Shown: one piece after another, positions 49,652 through 60,829 of the stretch
Position numbering within the stretch: position 1 is the stretch's first letter
Layout of the letters: each line of letters begins with the position of its first letter
Origin: Cryptomeria japonica
Lineage: Eukaryota > Streptophyta > Pinopsida > Cupressales > Cupressaceae
Direction: 5' to 3'
DNA length: 64,000 nucleotides
Assembly (NCBI RefSeq): GCF_030272615.1
Contig: NC_081414.1
Coordinates: 914,199,648-914,263,647, forward strand
Program-made: the position numbers and the translations under genes
Notes under the pieces: generated by a model
Databases searched by the model: none
Seen by the model: only the letters and a program-made list of their open reading frames with translations
What the model was told of the DNA's origin: nothing

Positions 49652-50145
49652 AATGTTGGAAGACACAAACTATGTTATTTGGTGTGCAAGAATGGAAGTT
49701 TATTTGTCTACCTTAGGTTATGATATCTAGATCTCTGTTCAAAATGGTTATATAGTCCCTACTACTCCTCCTACTGATCTTGATGCTAAAAGGAAATATG
49801 AATGCAATGTTTAAGCAAAGAAGGTTATTCTTAGTGGGTTGTCTGATACAATGTCTTCAAAGGTTAATAAATGCAAATTTGCAAAGAGTATGTGGGACGA
49901 GCTAAAGAAAATCTATGGTGAAGATCCTACAACTGTTGGATTAGATTGTGAGAGAAAGAATATTAAAGGAGCAATAAAATGTGTAGATGGTAAGAGAAGA
50001 TCATATTGTAGCTGCAGTGAAGATGAAAAGGAAGCCCAATTGCTCATAGCACATAAGACCCAAAATAAGGAGAAAACATTTGTGTGATAGTGCTTCTCAA
50101 TATTGTAGTCTGGACCCTTTTGGAAGCAATGAAGAAAATGAAGAA
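49652..50145 (+). pseudogene. N-terminal gag of the large gag-only element
   Basis: The frame begins near an ATG at 49652 (LEDTNYVIWCARMEVYLS), reads through NGYIVPTTPPTDLD, a TAA near 49813 (probably CAA), then AKKVILSGLSDTMSS and the WDELKKIYGED motif. This is the pattern of copia gag (UBN2-type) N-termini. It breaks near 50087 and then meets the inserted element at 50146. Confidence 0.8.
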
Positions 50146-50150
50146 GAATA

Positions 50151-51345
50151 TGTAAAGCGGAAAAATCGAACCCTAGTTGTTCTCCCCTCCCCAACTCCAA
50201 GGAGAGAGAAGGGAGAGTCACTAGGGTTGATGGTTTTCACTTGGGAAAGACTTTACATTCAAAAGAGGGGTTGAAACCCACAAGATCCAATCTCATGCAA
50301 TGCAAGATTGGATTCTAGATGAGTTTCAAGGGGTAAGACATCAAGGATACCCTGTTTTGTAAAGAAAGTAGATAGAAAGATTGAACTAGGAATGCATGTA
50401 AAGTGGGAAATATTCACTTATAAACAGAGATAGGGATATGGTATGAAGCTGCGGACCTGGAATTAGCAGTAAAATGTCGAGACGGTCCTATTCTGCAAAT
50501 TTGAGCGAAAGTTGATGGGACAATGGCGCCCGGCGTGCACACGGTCCTCCGAAAAATCTGCGAAACGAAGGGGGATTTGTTCGTCTCTGCATAAGGATTC
50601 CAGATCTTCAATTACAGCCGCGTACCTGCAACCTACACACGGAAAAGAGAGGACGTTTGGGGGGTTAGGGATGAGGGGTTTGCCTTTAGGTCAAACCCCA
50701 GTTTTGGAATTAACCAAGAAATGAGAATGCTATAAATGTAAATGTTTGTAATGTAAACAAGTACTGATACCTTGTTGTAAGAATGTTTGTATTCTTACAT
50801 GCGAAGGTGTAATGTATGTAGTATGTTGTATGTTGTATGTGATCTCCTCTTCAATGGTTGAATCCTTGTCTTTAATGCAACACTTGGCCTTGAATGGAGA
50901 CTTAGAATGCTCAATTGCTTGAAAGAATGTTTGAATGATTGAATGCTTGAATGCTTGAATGTTTGAATATCGTTTCTACCTTTTTTCCATCTACCAAAAT
51001 GGGAGAGGAAATGTAGTTTATATACTTGTCAATTAGGGCTGATAGACTGATTTTCCCGACCTTAGGCCGACCTAGGAAGATTATTTTCCAATTTGCAAAC
51101 TTAAAGACTCGAAGCCCCATAAGAGACCAGGCCCAAAATAGGGCCAGGGACCAGGGCACTGGGCGCCATGGTCCCACCTCCCGGGACAGCAGGGTGTAAG
51201 GAGGATCAGGCCAGGATGCTGAAAAATGTAGTTTTTGGTGTCATGAACAAGTTTCGGGGTCTCCATTCAGGTTCCGTGTTGCATCGCCATCGTGAAGACC
51301 CAAACGCAGTCGAAATTGCAAGTGTCACAATTTTAGGACGCTACA
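50151..51345 (-). repeat. LTR (3' in element orientation) of the ORF-bearing element
   Basis: 1195 bp, TG to CA on the plus strand. It holds a short ttgaatgc-type tandem repeat (about 50925-50968) with one more 8-bp unit than the other LTR, which explains the length difference. Confidence 0.9.
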
Positions 51346-51360
51346 TTTAGCCCCCACTTT
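51346..51360 (-). promoter_or_regulatory. Polypurine tract of the ORF-bearing element
   Basis: On the minus strand aaagtgggggctaaa abuts the LTR. It marks the minus strand as the coding strand. Confidence 0.82.
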
Positions 51361-52091
51361 AGCGGGAGTATAAGAGTACGCCAATACTTCCGGTAAAGTA
51401 CAAGGAAACAACATTGAAAAGCTTTCACCACGTCAAGGAGGCAAGATACACCAAGCCCCCAGTGGACTAAGGATCTTACAACTTCGATTGACAAAGTAAA
51501 AGGGAAGATCACGAGGGAGAACTATGACTGTCAATAGTAAGGTTCCCTCACTATGAGTCATGCAAGAAAGATATCAAAAATTTTCAAGGCAAAGCTAAAT
51601 TTGTCAAGAAATTTTCAAGTATCTTGAAAAGATATGAACGGGATGTATGCCCCCCTACGTTAAAGCAATCGCACACGCCTCACCGGGGGTGATTGCTTTA
51701 AGGTAGTGATACATATAAGAAATGAGAAGGGAAAGGAGCACGTTATCACAAGGATTTAGCCCCCAAGTGTGAGATAAGCCCAAGGATAATAGACACAAAA
51801 CACAAAGCACAAGGTGACTTTGCTTTCCTCAGGGTCAGTATGCTGTATGATAATTCATGTATATCATATGTATGTATGCATAATTGTTCTTCATTCCCCA
51901 ATCAAGGAAGGTCACCTAGAAGAAGGGAACACATGTGTCTTTTGAGTCAACATGAGAGAGACCAAAAGAGATCTCAATGCTTTGCATCGTCCTCAAGTAG
52001 AAAACACTAAGGACAACAAATAGAAGAATGAGATTAACACATAGAAGAAGTAACAAAAGAGAGGAGGAGAGAATTTGCTATGCTAATGAAA

Positions 52092-53153
52092 CTAGTCTAG
52101 CACGTCATCTACCCCCCGATCTTGCTGATCAATATTTCGGGAAGGTAGGAAACACGCTAGAGGAGGAACATCCAACACAGCAGATGGAGCTATCACAAGA
52201 TCCAAATAGGGGCTATGTTCATGTTCCGAGCCACGTTGTTCTTGTCTAGGAGCTAGGATAAGCGCTTTAGAAAATGCATTAGATAAATGGTTATCAACAT
52301 CAATATATTCATATTCACTATCAGAATGAACAGGAGTAACATTTTCATCATGAATAACATTTTCATCTATATCATCATCAAGATTTATAAAAATAGGATC
52401 TTTAACTCGCACAGGATCAAGACCATCATGCATCTTATGTTTAGGAGATTTTGGCTCAATTTTCGGTTGAGGAGAAAATGGAATAATACTAGCTGAAGGT
52501 GTTTTTGGGGATTGCAAAGTTTGAGAAGCAGCTGCCTGAGCTCTAAGATGACGCTTTCGTTGGCGTTCACGTGCAGAATGATTTCGTCTAGTCTTAGTAG
52601 GAAGTTGAGAAGATTGAGGAGGAGGAATGTTCTCATCCTTATCACTTGGGTGTTTAGGTTGTGGTCTCATAGGTTGAATAATAGGAGAAGAGGAAGGTCT
52701 CTTCTCTCTATAAGAGGAAGGAGGAGGAGCTGCTCCATATAAAGGAGGAATATTTGGTTTAGGAAGGAGACCAAGTCCATCATGATGAGGAGGCATCACA
52801 TTCAAATCCACAATGTGTACAATACCATGCAAAATATCAATTCCATTCTTATCACTTTGAACCATACATTTTAGACCCTCAATTAATGAAAGAGCTTCGC
52901 TATCGGGGTATTCTTGAGATATCCATTGTCGAAAATCATCAAATTGGTTATCCAATTTTGAAAGTTGTTCTACAGAAACCTCATGGAGAGCTTCTTCATC
53001 ATTAAGAGGATTAGAGGAATTACCCATGTCCTCATTAAAAAGGCCATTCAAATTAGGTTCCATCTCCTCAGTAATTAAACCTTGGAAAGACTTAATTCTA
53101 AGGCTTCGTCTAACGGGAATAGTGTAAGTAGGGCTTATTGTTGTAAAACTCAT
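52092..53153 (-). CDS. Intact 353-codon ORF of unknown function in an LTR element
   Basis: The ORF runs unbroken from ATG to stop. Its N-terminus is MSFTTISPTYTIPVRRSLR. Residues 30-115 are acidic and polar, residues about 130-185 are Pro-rich (PPLYGAAPPPSSY), and residues about 188-215 are strongly basic (TKTRRNHSARERQRKRHLR), which could bind nucleic acid or act as a nuclear signal. An acidic stretch (NLDDDIDENVIHDENVTP) follows near 260-290. I see no zinc knuckle, protease DSG, RT or integrase motif. Its position after the 5' LTR and its basic patch fit a gag-like protein, but this is inference. The 1.2 kb between the LTR and the ATG is unusually long. Confidence 0.7.
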   Translation of the reverse strand: MSFTTISPTYTIPVRRSLRIKSFQGLITEEMEPNLNGLFNEDMGNSSNPLNDEEALHEVSVEQLSKLDNQFDDFRQWISQEYPDSEALSLIEGLKCMVQSDKNGIDILHGIVHIVDLNVMPPHHDGLGLLPKPNIPPLYGAAPPPSSYREKRPSSSPIIQPMRPQPKHPSDKDENIPPPQSSQLPTKTRRNHSARERQRKRHLRAQAAASQTLQSPKTPSASIIPFSPQPKIEPKSPKHKMHDGLDPVRVKDPIFINLDDDIDENVIHDENVTPVHSDSEYEYIDVDNHLSNAFSKALILAPRQEQRGSEHEHSPYLDLVIAPSAVLDVPPLACFLPSRNIDQQDRGVDDVLD

Positions 53154-54319
53154 GCACTAAAGAGAGAGAGAGAGAAGATTTTGAATTTTAGAGGTAGCAA
53201 ATTTCAATAAAATCAGCCAATCTCCTAGATTTAAGTTGTAAAATGCAATCAGGACAATCTCCCGAAATTTCAGAAAAAATGTCCGGGACCGTGGCGAATG
53301 GAGTGCACACGGTCCTCGCAACTTTTTTCGAAATTTTCAGGGATGAAAGTTATGATGATTTTAAAGCTAATTTGAAAAAATTGAGTGATTTTACGATCTG
53401 TAGGTAGGCCAAAATAAAGTTGCAATCTCAAAATTGAATCCTACCAAGATTGTTGAAAAATGTAGAATTTGAATTTTGAAAAGGAGGGGGAAACTGAAAT
53501 TTTGAATTTTATGATTTTGGAGGGAATACTAAAAGCAATACAAGTTTTGAAATTTTAAAAAGTTGACTCGATTTCATGCAAAATTCAAATTTGAACGTGA
53601 AAATCAAAGTTGTTGCAAAACACTTAATTTCAAAAGTCACAAATTGCAAGAATTTGAATAAGGCACTGAAATTTTGAATGAATGCCAACACACTTTTCAG
53701 ATTTAGGACTGTAAGAAACACAATTTTGATATGAATTTTAATTTCAACAATTTTTGAATGATTATAAGCCTTTATCCAAGCAATCGCTAGACCAACGTTG
53801 ACTTTAAATTTGAAAGTGTTAAAATTGATAAAATCAGCCAAAATTCTGGATTTTAGCAGAAAAATACAATAAGATCTAGCTCCCGAAATTTCAGAAAAAA
53901 TGTCGGGGACGATGGCGCTCGGGGTGCACACGGTCCTCGCAACTTTTTTCCAAATTTTCAGGGATGAAAGATATTGTGATTTTATTGCGGAATCCAAAGT
54001 TACAGCCAATTTGGAGGTGTTTTGATTAGTGAAATTATCAGTCAAAGGTTGAATCAAGAGGGTTTTAAAAATTAGGGTTTTGACATTTAACCACTTAATT
54101 TTCAGAATTAAAGCACAAATATGAATTGACAATTTGCAATAGAAGGGTAGATCTAAAACAAGCATTAACCATTAAACATTCCACAAGTTTAATTACTTAA
54201 AACAAAATTTTAGGGTTTTTATGCAATTAGCCTCTAAAATTTGCAAAAGATCAAACATGGAAATGTAATTAAGGAAACAAAATTTTCAGATCTAACCATG
54301 AATAATCAGAATGAGGATG

Positions 54320-54337
54320 TTCACGTCGGGTTCACCA
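54320..54337 (-). promoter_or_regulatory. Putative primer-binding site of the ORF-bearing element
   Basis: On the minus strand, tggtgaacccgacgtgaa begins three bases inside the LTR edge. TGG at the start suits a tRNA 3' CCA. I cannot name the tRNA. Confidence 0.6.
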
Positions 54338-54340
54338 AAA

Positions 54341-55527
54341 TGTAAAGTGGAAAAATCGAACCCTAGTTGTTCTCCCCTCCCCAACTCCAAGGAGAGAGAA
54401 GGGAGAGTCACTAGGGTTGATGGTTTTCACTTGGGAAAGACTTTACATTCAAAAGAGGGGTTGAAACCCACAAGATCCAATCCCACGCAATGCAAGATTG
54501 GATTCTAGATGAGTTTCAAGGGGTAAGACATCAAGGATACCCTCTTTTGTAAAGAAAGTAGATAGAAAGATTGAACTAGGAATGCATGTAAAGTGGGAAA
54601 TATTCGCTTATAAATAGAGATAGGGATATGGTATGAAGCTGCGGACCTGGAATTAGCAGTAAAATGTCGAGACGGTGTTGTTCTGCAAATTTAAGCGAAA
54701 GTTGACGGGACGATGGCGCCCGGCGTGCACACGGTCCTCCAAAAAATCCGCAAAATGAAGGGGGATCTGTTCGTCTCTGCACAAGGATTCCAGATCTTCA
54801 ATTACAGCCACGTACCTGCAACCTACACATGGAAAAGAGAGGACATTTGGGGGGTTAGGGATGAGGGGTTTGCCTTTAGGTCAAACCCTGGTTTTGGAAT
54901 TAACCAAGAAATGAGAATGTTGAAAATGTAAATGTTTGTAATGTAAACAAGTACTGATACCTTGTTGTAAGAATGTTTGTATTCTTATATGCGAAGGTGT
55001 AATGTATGTAGTATGTTGTATGTTGTATGTGATCTCCTCTTCAATGGTTGAATCCTTGTCTTGAATGCAACACTTGGCCTTGAATGGAGACTTAGAATGC
55101 TCAATTGCTTGAAAGAATGTTTGAATGCTTGAATGCTTGAATGTTTGAATATCGTTTCCGCCTTTTTTCCATCTACCAAAATGGGAGAGGAAATGTAGTT
55201 TATATACTTGTCAATTAGGGCTGATAGACTGATTTTCTCGACCTTAGGCCGACCTAGGAAGATTATTTTCCAATTTGCAAACTTAAAGGCCCGAAGCCCC
55301 ATAAGAGATCGGGCCCAAAATAGGGCCAGGGACCAGGGCACTGGGCGCCATGGCCCCACCTCCCAGGACAGCAGGGTGCAAGGAGGATCAGGCCAGGATG
55401 CTGAAAAATGCAGTTTTTGGTGTCATGAACAAGTTTCGGGGTCTCCATTTAGGTTCCATGTTGCATCGCCATCGTGAAGACCCAAATGCAGTTGAAATTG
55501 CAAGTGTCGCAATTTTAGGACGGTACA
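54341..55527 (-). repeat. LTR (5' in element orientation) of the ORF-bearing element
   Basis: 1187 bp, about 97% identical by eye to 50151-51345. It would drive transcription of the minus-strand ORF through the TATA box at 55207-55198. Confidence 0.9.
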
Positions 55528-55532
55528 GAATA

Positions 55533-56945
55533 TAATGATGTTGAAGTGGATCTTGAGGGTGAGTTGGTAAGTGCCTTTGAGGAATTAAAAAATGTTAGGA
55601 AAGAATTTAAGAATTACAAAAAATCAGTCCAAGAAGAATGTGGCCAGTTGAGCAAATGTCTTGAAGAGTCCAATAAGAATATCAACACATTGACAACTCA
55701 ACTAGAAGAAGCTAAAGGAATGTATGAGGAAATAAAATCATATTTTGATGCCAAGAAAAGAATATGTGAGTAGTTAGAGTTGGAAGTGAAGACAAAGGGA
55801 AATGAGTGTAAGAACTTCAAAGATGAAATAGAAAAGCTCATAATAGAGCTTGACAAGTGCCAAGATGAGTTGAAACTAAAGAAGAAGTATGATGGTGGCA
55901 CCAAAGCACTGGATGAAATGTTGAGTTAACAAAAACACTCAAAAGATACCACCGGATTAGGATGTGAGGCTGGAAAATGTTCTAATAATGGAGAATCATA
56001 AAAAAGTGACATAAATTTTGTGTCTTAAAGATTGAATGGAAAAGTACAAATCTTCACAGTTAGGAATGCCCCAAGGAGGAAGATAGATCTAGCTACAATT
56101 GCATTAAAAAAAAAAAAAAAAAACGTTGTCACTACAAGGAAGAATGATATTGATCAAGGTAAACTAAATGAAGATGGCACAAGAAGAAATTTAAGGAGAC
56201 CTCCTACTGGAAGAAGACCCGAATATGTTGCTGCTCACAAGACTAAATCTTTTTGGAGATATAAGGGATCAGATGGAAGGACTGTTGCAAACTCTCAGCC
56301 CAAGACCAACAACATAAGAAGAAGAAGAAGAGATGGAGTAAACAAGTCTACAAGATCTCCACATACATGAAAAAATAAATTTATAAGTTACAAGCCCTCC
56401 TTCTCTGGTTATTGTTTTGTGTGCAAACGCTATGGACATAGAGAAAGTGAATGTAGAAATAGGTCTAGGGAGAATCAAGATGCATATGTGCATAAAGTTT
56501 TAAATGGTAGATCTATGCATAGAACTACTCTAAGCTATGAGAGAAAGAATGTGTCTGCTATCCCTAGTGATACGAAAGTTGAATGTTATAGTTGTAACAA
56601 AGTTGGTCATAAGAGTCATAAATGTAGAACAAAAAAAATCAGTCTAATGGAAGCTCCTATACCTCTTCCTATAATAAACTTATAATCAATAATCATAATG
56701 GTCATTATGTAAGATAACCTTCTGCATGGAACAAAGTCATAAAAGTTCCTAGAATGTCAAGAAGTTATTTTGTTCCATTAGTTGGTCACAAAGGCATGGT
56801 TTGGAAAAGGAGAACAAACCAAATTGATAGAAGGCCCTCTAATCATCTATTTGGTGAGAACATAGTTTGCTACTACTGCAACAATTTGGGTTACACTATA
56901 AAATATTGTAGGGCAAAGATTATACAAACACAAGAAGAAAATTGA
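55533..56945 (+). pseudogene. C-terminal gag of the large gag-only element (coiled coil, three zinc knuckles)
   Basis: After the target duplication the gag frame resumes with VDLEGELVSAFEELKNVRKE, a Lys/Glu-rich coiled-coil region to about 55927 (stop near 55772). A Thr/Gly/Ser-rich part (HSKDTTGLG) and an A-run of about 18 bases (56106-56123) follow. Three CCHC motifs come next: CFVCKRYGHRESEC (about 56413-56454), CYSCNKVGHKSHKC (about 56583-56624) and CYYCNNLGYTIKYC (about 56868-56909, His replaced by Tyr). Many stops and shifts interrupt it. Confidence 0.82.
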
Positions 56946-58258
56946 TGCTGCTCCAGAAATTGCAACTGAGAAAAAGAGGGAGATCAAGCAAGATTGGAGG
57001 AGAAATGCAGCCAAGGATATGATAAAGGAAAGAATGTATTCAAGAGAAGGCACTATGAATTTCATGCACAAGTGACATCTCCTTAAGATTAAGGAGATGT
57101 GGGACCTTAAGGGGAGCAACATATTGATCACATCATTTACCCTCAAATATTGAAAAGAACACGTGTAAGGATATAATGCTACATATATGAGGAAAAACAA
57201 CTCTAAGAAGAAGACATGGAGGAAGAAGTTGAGATGCCAAATTTTATTGTTGATGTTGAGATAGTTTTAAAATGTTTTCAAATTTTCTCTAGTTGTTTGT
57301 GATTGTCTTGGTAGTATATCAAGGTTCAACATTGTTGGCATGAAGGTCATTGTAAAATTGCTCTCGGTTGTGGCTGAAATGTTTTAAATAGATGAGGTTG
57401 TGTATAGCTGCAAGTGGTGTAAATATATTGCAAATAGTCCACAATACATTGTATTCAGCAAGGAATAATACAAATCACTAAATCAATTGAAAGATAAGTA
57501 TCGTGCAGCATACAGGCAAAATGACGGATGCAACAACATGAGGATGATGAGAAGTTATACAACAACAATAGAGGGGGAGTTGAATGTATCAAGATATAGT
57601 ACTGAAGTTGAAAGGACAATGCACATGGTAGCATTAGTAGCCTATATGAAGTGATTGATGATATAATATTTTTTGGCAAGTACAAGGATCACAGATAGTT
57701 TGTTTGTTGCAACATGATCATATGGACATATGGAAGAACTTCATAAGAGAAGATGAAAGTGCGTGTATAAGATGACGTGTTATATAGAAAAGAAGATGGA
57801 AGAAATCAAAGGATAGGCCAAAAAGAGTGTGGATTGGTTCAAGGCATGAAAGAACAATTGAAAAAGACACGAAGGACAAAGAAGTAGTGTTTAGCGTGCA
57901 TACATAACAAGTTGTGCAATATGCAGTCTAGAGGAGAGGTTAGAAAGAAGATGGATGGAAGAAAGTAGAACAAATGGAGTGTATTGGTTTTGGTTCTGAG
58001 AGGGAGAACATTGTTGAATATGGTCAGCAAAATGATACTGTGTTATTGTGTAAAGGGGAGAAGTTGAGGTGTTATTTTAGTCCATGGTGTGTTATTGACT
58101 ATAGGTATAGTGCATTTGTCATAGGGGGGCTGACATATTTTTTCAGCTGAGTGAAGAAGGACAAAGGACAGAAGATGAGCGAGGTTGGTACTTGGTTTCC
58201 CCGCCCTTTGCCATTGTTGTCAAAAGGGGAAAAAAGGAGTAGTGTTGACATCAATGCC
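56946..58258 (+). other. Internal region after gag, no pol
   Basis: No protease, integrase, RT or RNase H motif in any frame that I could read. Short open pieces, such as SCKWCKYIANSPQYIV after about 57400, remain unrecognised. Most of it is also present at 20250-21140. Confidence 0.7.
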
Positions 58259-58270
58259 AAAGGGGGAGAT
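58259..58270 (+). promoter_or_regulatory. Polypurine tract of the large gag-only element
   Basis: aaagggggagat directly before the LTR start tgttggcatt. Confidence 0.88.
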
Positions 58271-60820
58271 TGTTGGCATTGAAGTTGTCATTAATGTCAA
58301 TAGTTAGATGATGCAGTGGACAAATATGCAAAGTGGATGATGATGTAGAGATGATAAGACCCAAAAAGAGAAAGTGTCACTAGAAATAATGATAGACTCA
58401 CTCCCAAAGAGAGAAAGTGTCACTAGACAGAATGATAGCCTCACTCCCACTTATTTGAGATGTAAAGACATGAAGACATCAGGTTGGAAAAGTTTATAGA
58501 TGCAACATGATATGTGCCCCAGAGGATGATGAAAGTGAAACAATGCCATATAATGATCTTGAGGAAAAAGATCAAGGTGTCATAGAGTAGGTAAGTCACA
58601 AAGGGAAGGTGCGCATATGGATCTTGTGTTTGAGAAAGTTGAGTGAGCATGAAATTTGCATTTATTCAACATAAAGAAGATATATAAAGCAAGCATGGAG
58701 GGTTTCATTTGGTCTTTCTTTTGGACAAAGAAGATGTAGGTCATGAATTTCTATGAGAATTGGGCAAGTTGATCTGACTCACAAAAAGTATAGTTGCAGT
58801 TGTGTATAACACACCATGTTAGTCACACTCTATTGCAATGGTTTTGCATTACACTTAGGTTGGAGATGCACATAACACATAGGTTATTGCTATGCAGTAG
58901 CTTTCATAGATTATAGAGGTGATCACGTATGAAATTCATGTGCGTCAGTGTTGGAATTAGATTCTACTTCAACATCATAATGTGTTGGATTCATTAGATT
59001 GCATCCCTGCAAGTTACAAGTTGAGAAATTTTAAAAATCCATTATTTGGCAGTTTTTTCGGCATGACTGTATTTATGTCTCAATGACATCATCTATTTCA
59101 ATTTGAATTGGTTTATCGTTGTGACTCATTTCAAGCTATACAGTCATTTATATGCTATAACAAAAGGGTTCCCTTTTCGGTGAGACAGAGTGGATGTCTG
59201 GCTGATGTATCATGATTTTGGTGTAAGTCTGCCTTTTGACAAGACCCTTTCTCCCTTTTGGCTGCACCTTTGGTAACTCACAAAGGGAAGGTGAGAAGAT
59301 GGAGCTTATGTTTGAGCAAGTTGAATGAGCATTAAATTTGCATTAATTCAACATAAAGAAGATATAGAAAGTAAGCGTGGATGGTGTTATTTGGTCTTGC
59401 TTTTGGACAAAGAAGATGCAGGTCATAAAGTTCTACAGGCATTGGGCAAGCTAATTTGACTTAGAAAAAGTATTGTTGCAGTTGTATATAACACGTCATT
59501 TCAGTCGCAGTCTATTGCAATGGTTGGGCATTAAATGCAGGTTGGAGATGTGTATAACATACAGATTATGGCTATGTAGTCGAGTTCACGGATTGCAGAG
59601 GTGATCACATGTGAAATTCATGTGCTTCAATGTTGGACTCAGATTCTACTTCAACTTAATGATATGTTAGATTCATCGGATTTGATCCCTACAAGTTACA
59701 AGTTGAAAAATCCATTGTTTAGCAGTTTTTCGGCATGACTGTGTTTCTGTCTCTGTGACAACATCTATTTCGGTGTGACTTGGTCTATCATTGTGACTCA
59801 TTTCAAGATATAAATTCATTTATATGCTATACCAATAAGGTTCTCTTTTTGGTGAGACGGAGTGGATGTTTGGCTAACATATCATGATTTTGGCATAAGT
59901 CTGCCTTTCGGCACTACATTTTCTCCTTTTGCATGCCCCTTTGGATTATACCAAAATTATTTTATTTGGTGTGACTCCCTCAAGTCTTGGCAACAAAGGT
60001 TTTATTTTGACAAGAGTGGGTCTATTAGGTAGTCAATAACATGATGGCTATGCTCCCTCGCCATCTTGCAATAATATGGTCCAGCAATAGAATTCCCTGC
60101 GGGGTAAGGGTAAACTATGTCGGGGATATCAATAATGTTATGATTATATGAGCCCTGCTATCCCACAGTATAAAGGATGGAAGTTAACTAATACTGTGGG
60201 GTAACACTGAATTGTGGGGAATGAATTCAATAACACGATAGGTTATGTGTCCCTGCTATCCTATGACCAAGGAGATTAATAGAAGACTATCTTGTGGGAT
60301 AACAAGAAGATAGAAGCGTGAGGTTATCCTGCCATCCCATGGAATCTTATACATGAGTAAGATAACCTTGTGAGATAACCGGAAACAAAGAAGTTTGACA
60401 CATCCCGCTCTCCTACGGCCAAGAAGCTTAGAAGAAAATGGTCCCGCAGGGAAAGAAATTGAAAGAAGAGTGAAGAACACCGCCATCCTGCAGCCAAGAA
60501 AATGAATAAATAATGATCTTACAAGACAAGTGAAGAGGAAGAAGGCATGTTATCCCACCAACCCACATGAACGATGTTTTTTGTGACATGTATAACATGT
60601 GTTTTATGCGAGCTGTGGAACACATCATCGTCAATAACACGATGATAGTGCAGGCCTGACATTGCAGAAAAGACTGCATGCAGGAAAATCATAAGATGAG
60701 TAATAGCTAAGAGGGAGCTAAAAGAAAGAGAAGAGAGAAGATAGATAAGATCACAAAGGTGAAGAGAAGAGATTAAAGACTAGAGGGTACAAAGTAAAGG
60801 AAGACAACAAAAAACATATG
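58271..60820 (+). repeat. Truncated 3' LTR of the large gag-only element
   Basis: Starts like the 5' LTR and matches it in blocks, but ends into LINE sequence near 60820. A 685-bp tandem duplication inside it (58590-59274, then 59275 on) is absent from the 5' LTR and shared with the copy near 21160-21845. Confidence 0.8.
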
Positions 60821-60829
60821 AGTAGAACA

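Larger units (their letters stand above)
50151..55527 (-). mobile_element. Non-autonomous LTR element with one intact ORF
   Basis: Terminal repeats 50151-51345 (1195 bp) and 54341-55527 (1187 bp) flank about 3.0 kb. The 5-bp target duplication gaata is perfect (50146-50150 and 55528-55532), and removing the element rejoins the gag of the host copia element. The minus strand is the coding one: it has a primer-binding-like site after the LTR at 54340, a TATA box in the LTR (gtatataaac at 51025-51016 and 55207-55198), and a polypurine tract aaagtgggggctaaa at 51360-51346 before the other LTR. LTRs differ at about 3% by eye, many differences being transitions at CpG. It has no pol, so it is non-autonomous. 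Its boundaries resemble Ty3-gypsy elements, but the lineage is not established. Confidence 0.9.
44571..60820 (+). mobile_element. Large gag-only copia-type LTR element (nested insertions)
   Basis: The order is: 5' LTR (44571-49576), primer-binding site, gag start (about 49652-50145), a foreign minus-strand element (50151-55527), the rest of gag (55533-56945), non-coding internal DNA, polypurine tract (58259-58270) and a truncated 3' LTR (58271 to about 60820). No protease, integrase or RT is present between gag and the 3' LTR, so it is non-autonomous and would need pol from a relative. LTR segments compared by eye differ at about 11% of positions, so it is old. The 3' end is lost into LINE sequence, so no target duplication can be tested. 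Confidence 0.82.

Noticed and set aside
52287-52742. Plus-strand ORFs across the 353-codon frame
   Set aside because: They overlap the longer minus-strand ORF, which has matching element signals (primer site, polypurine tract and TATA box) on its strand.
53509-54165. A 218-codon minus-strand ORF between the 353-codon ORF and the LTR
   Set aside because: It is rich in Ile, Phe, Lys and Leu from AT-rich sequence, has no motif, and lies in the leader. A coding role is possible but not supported.
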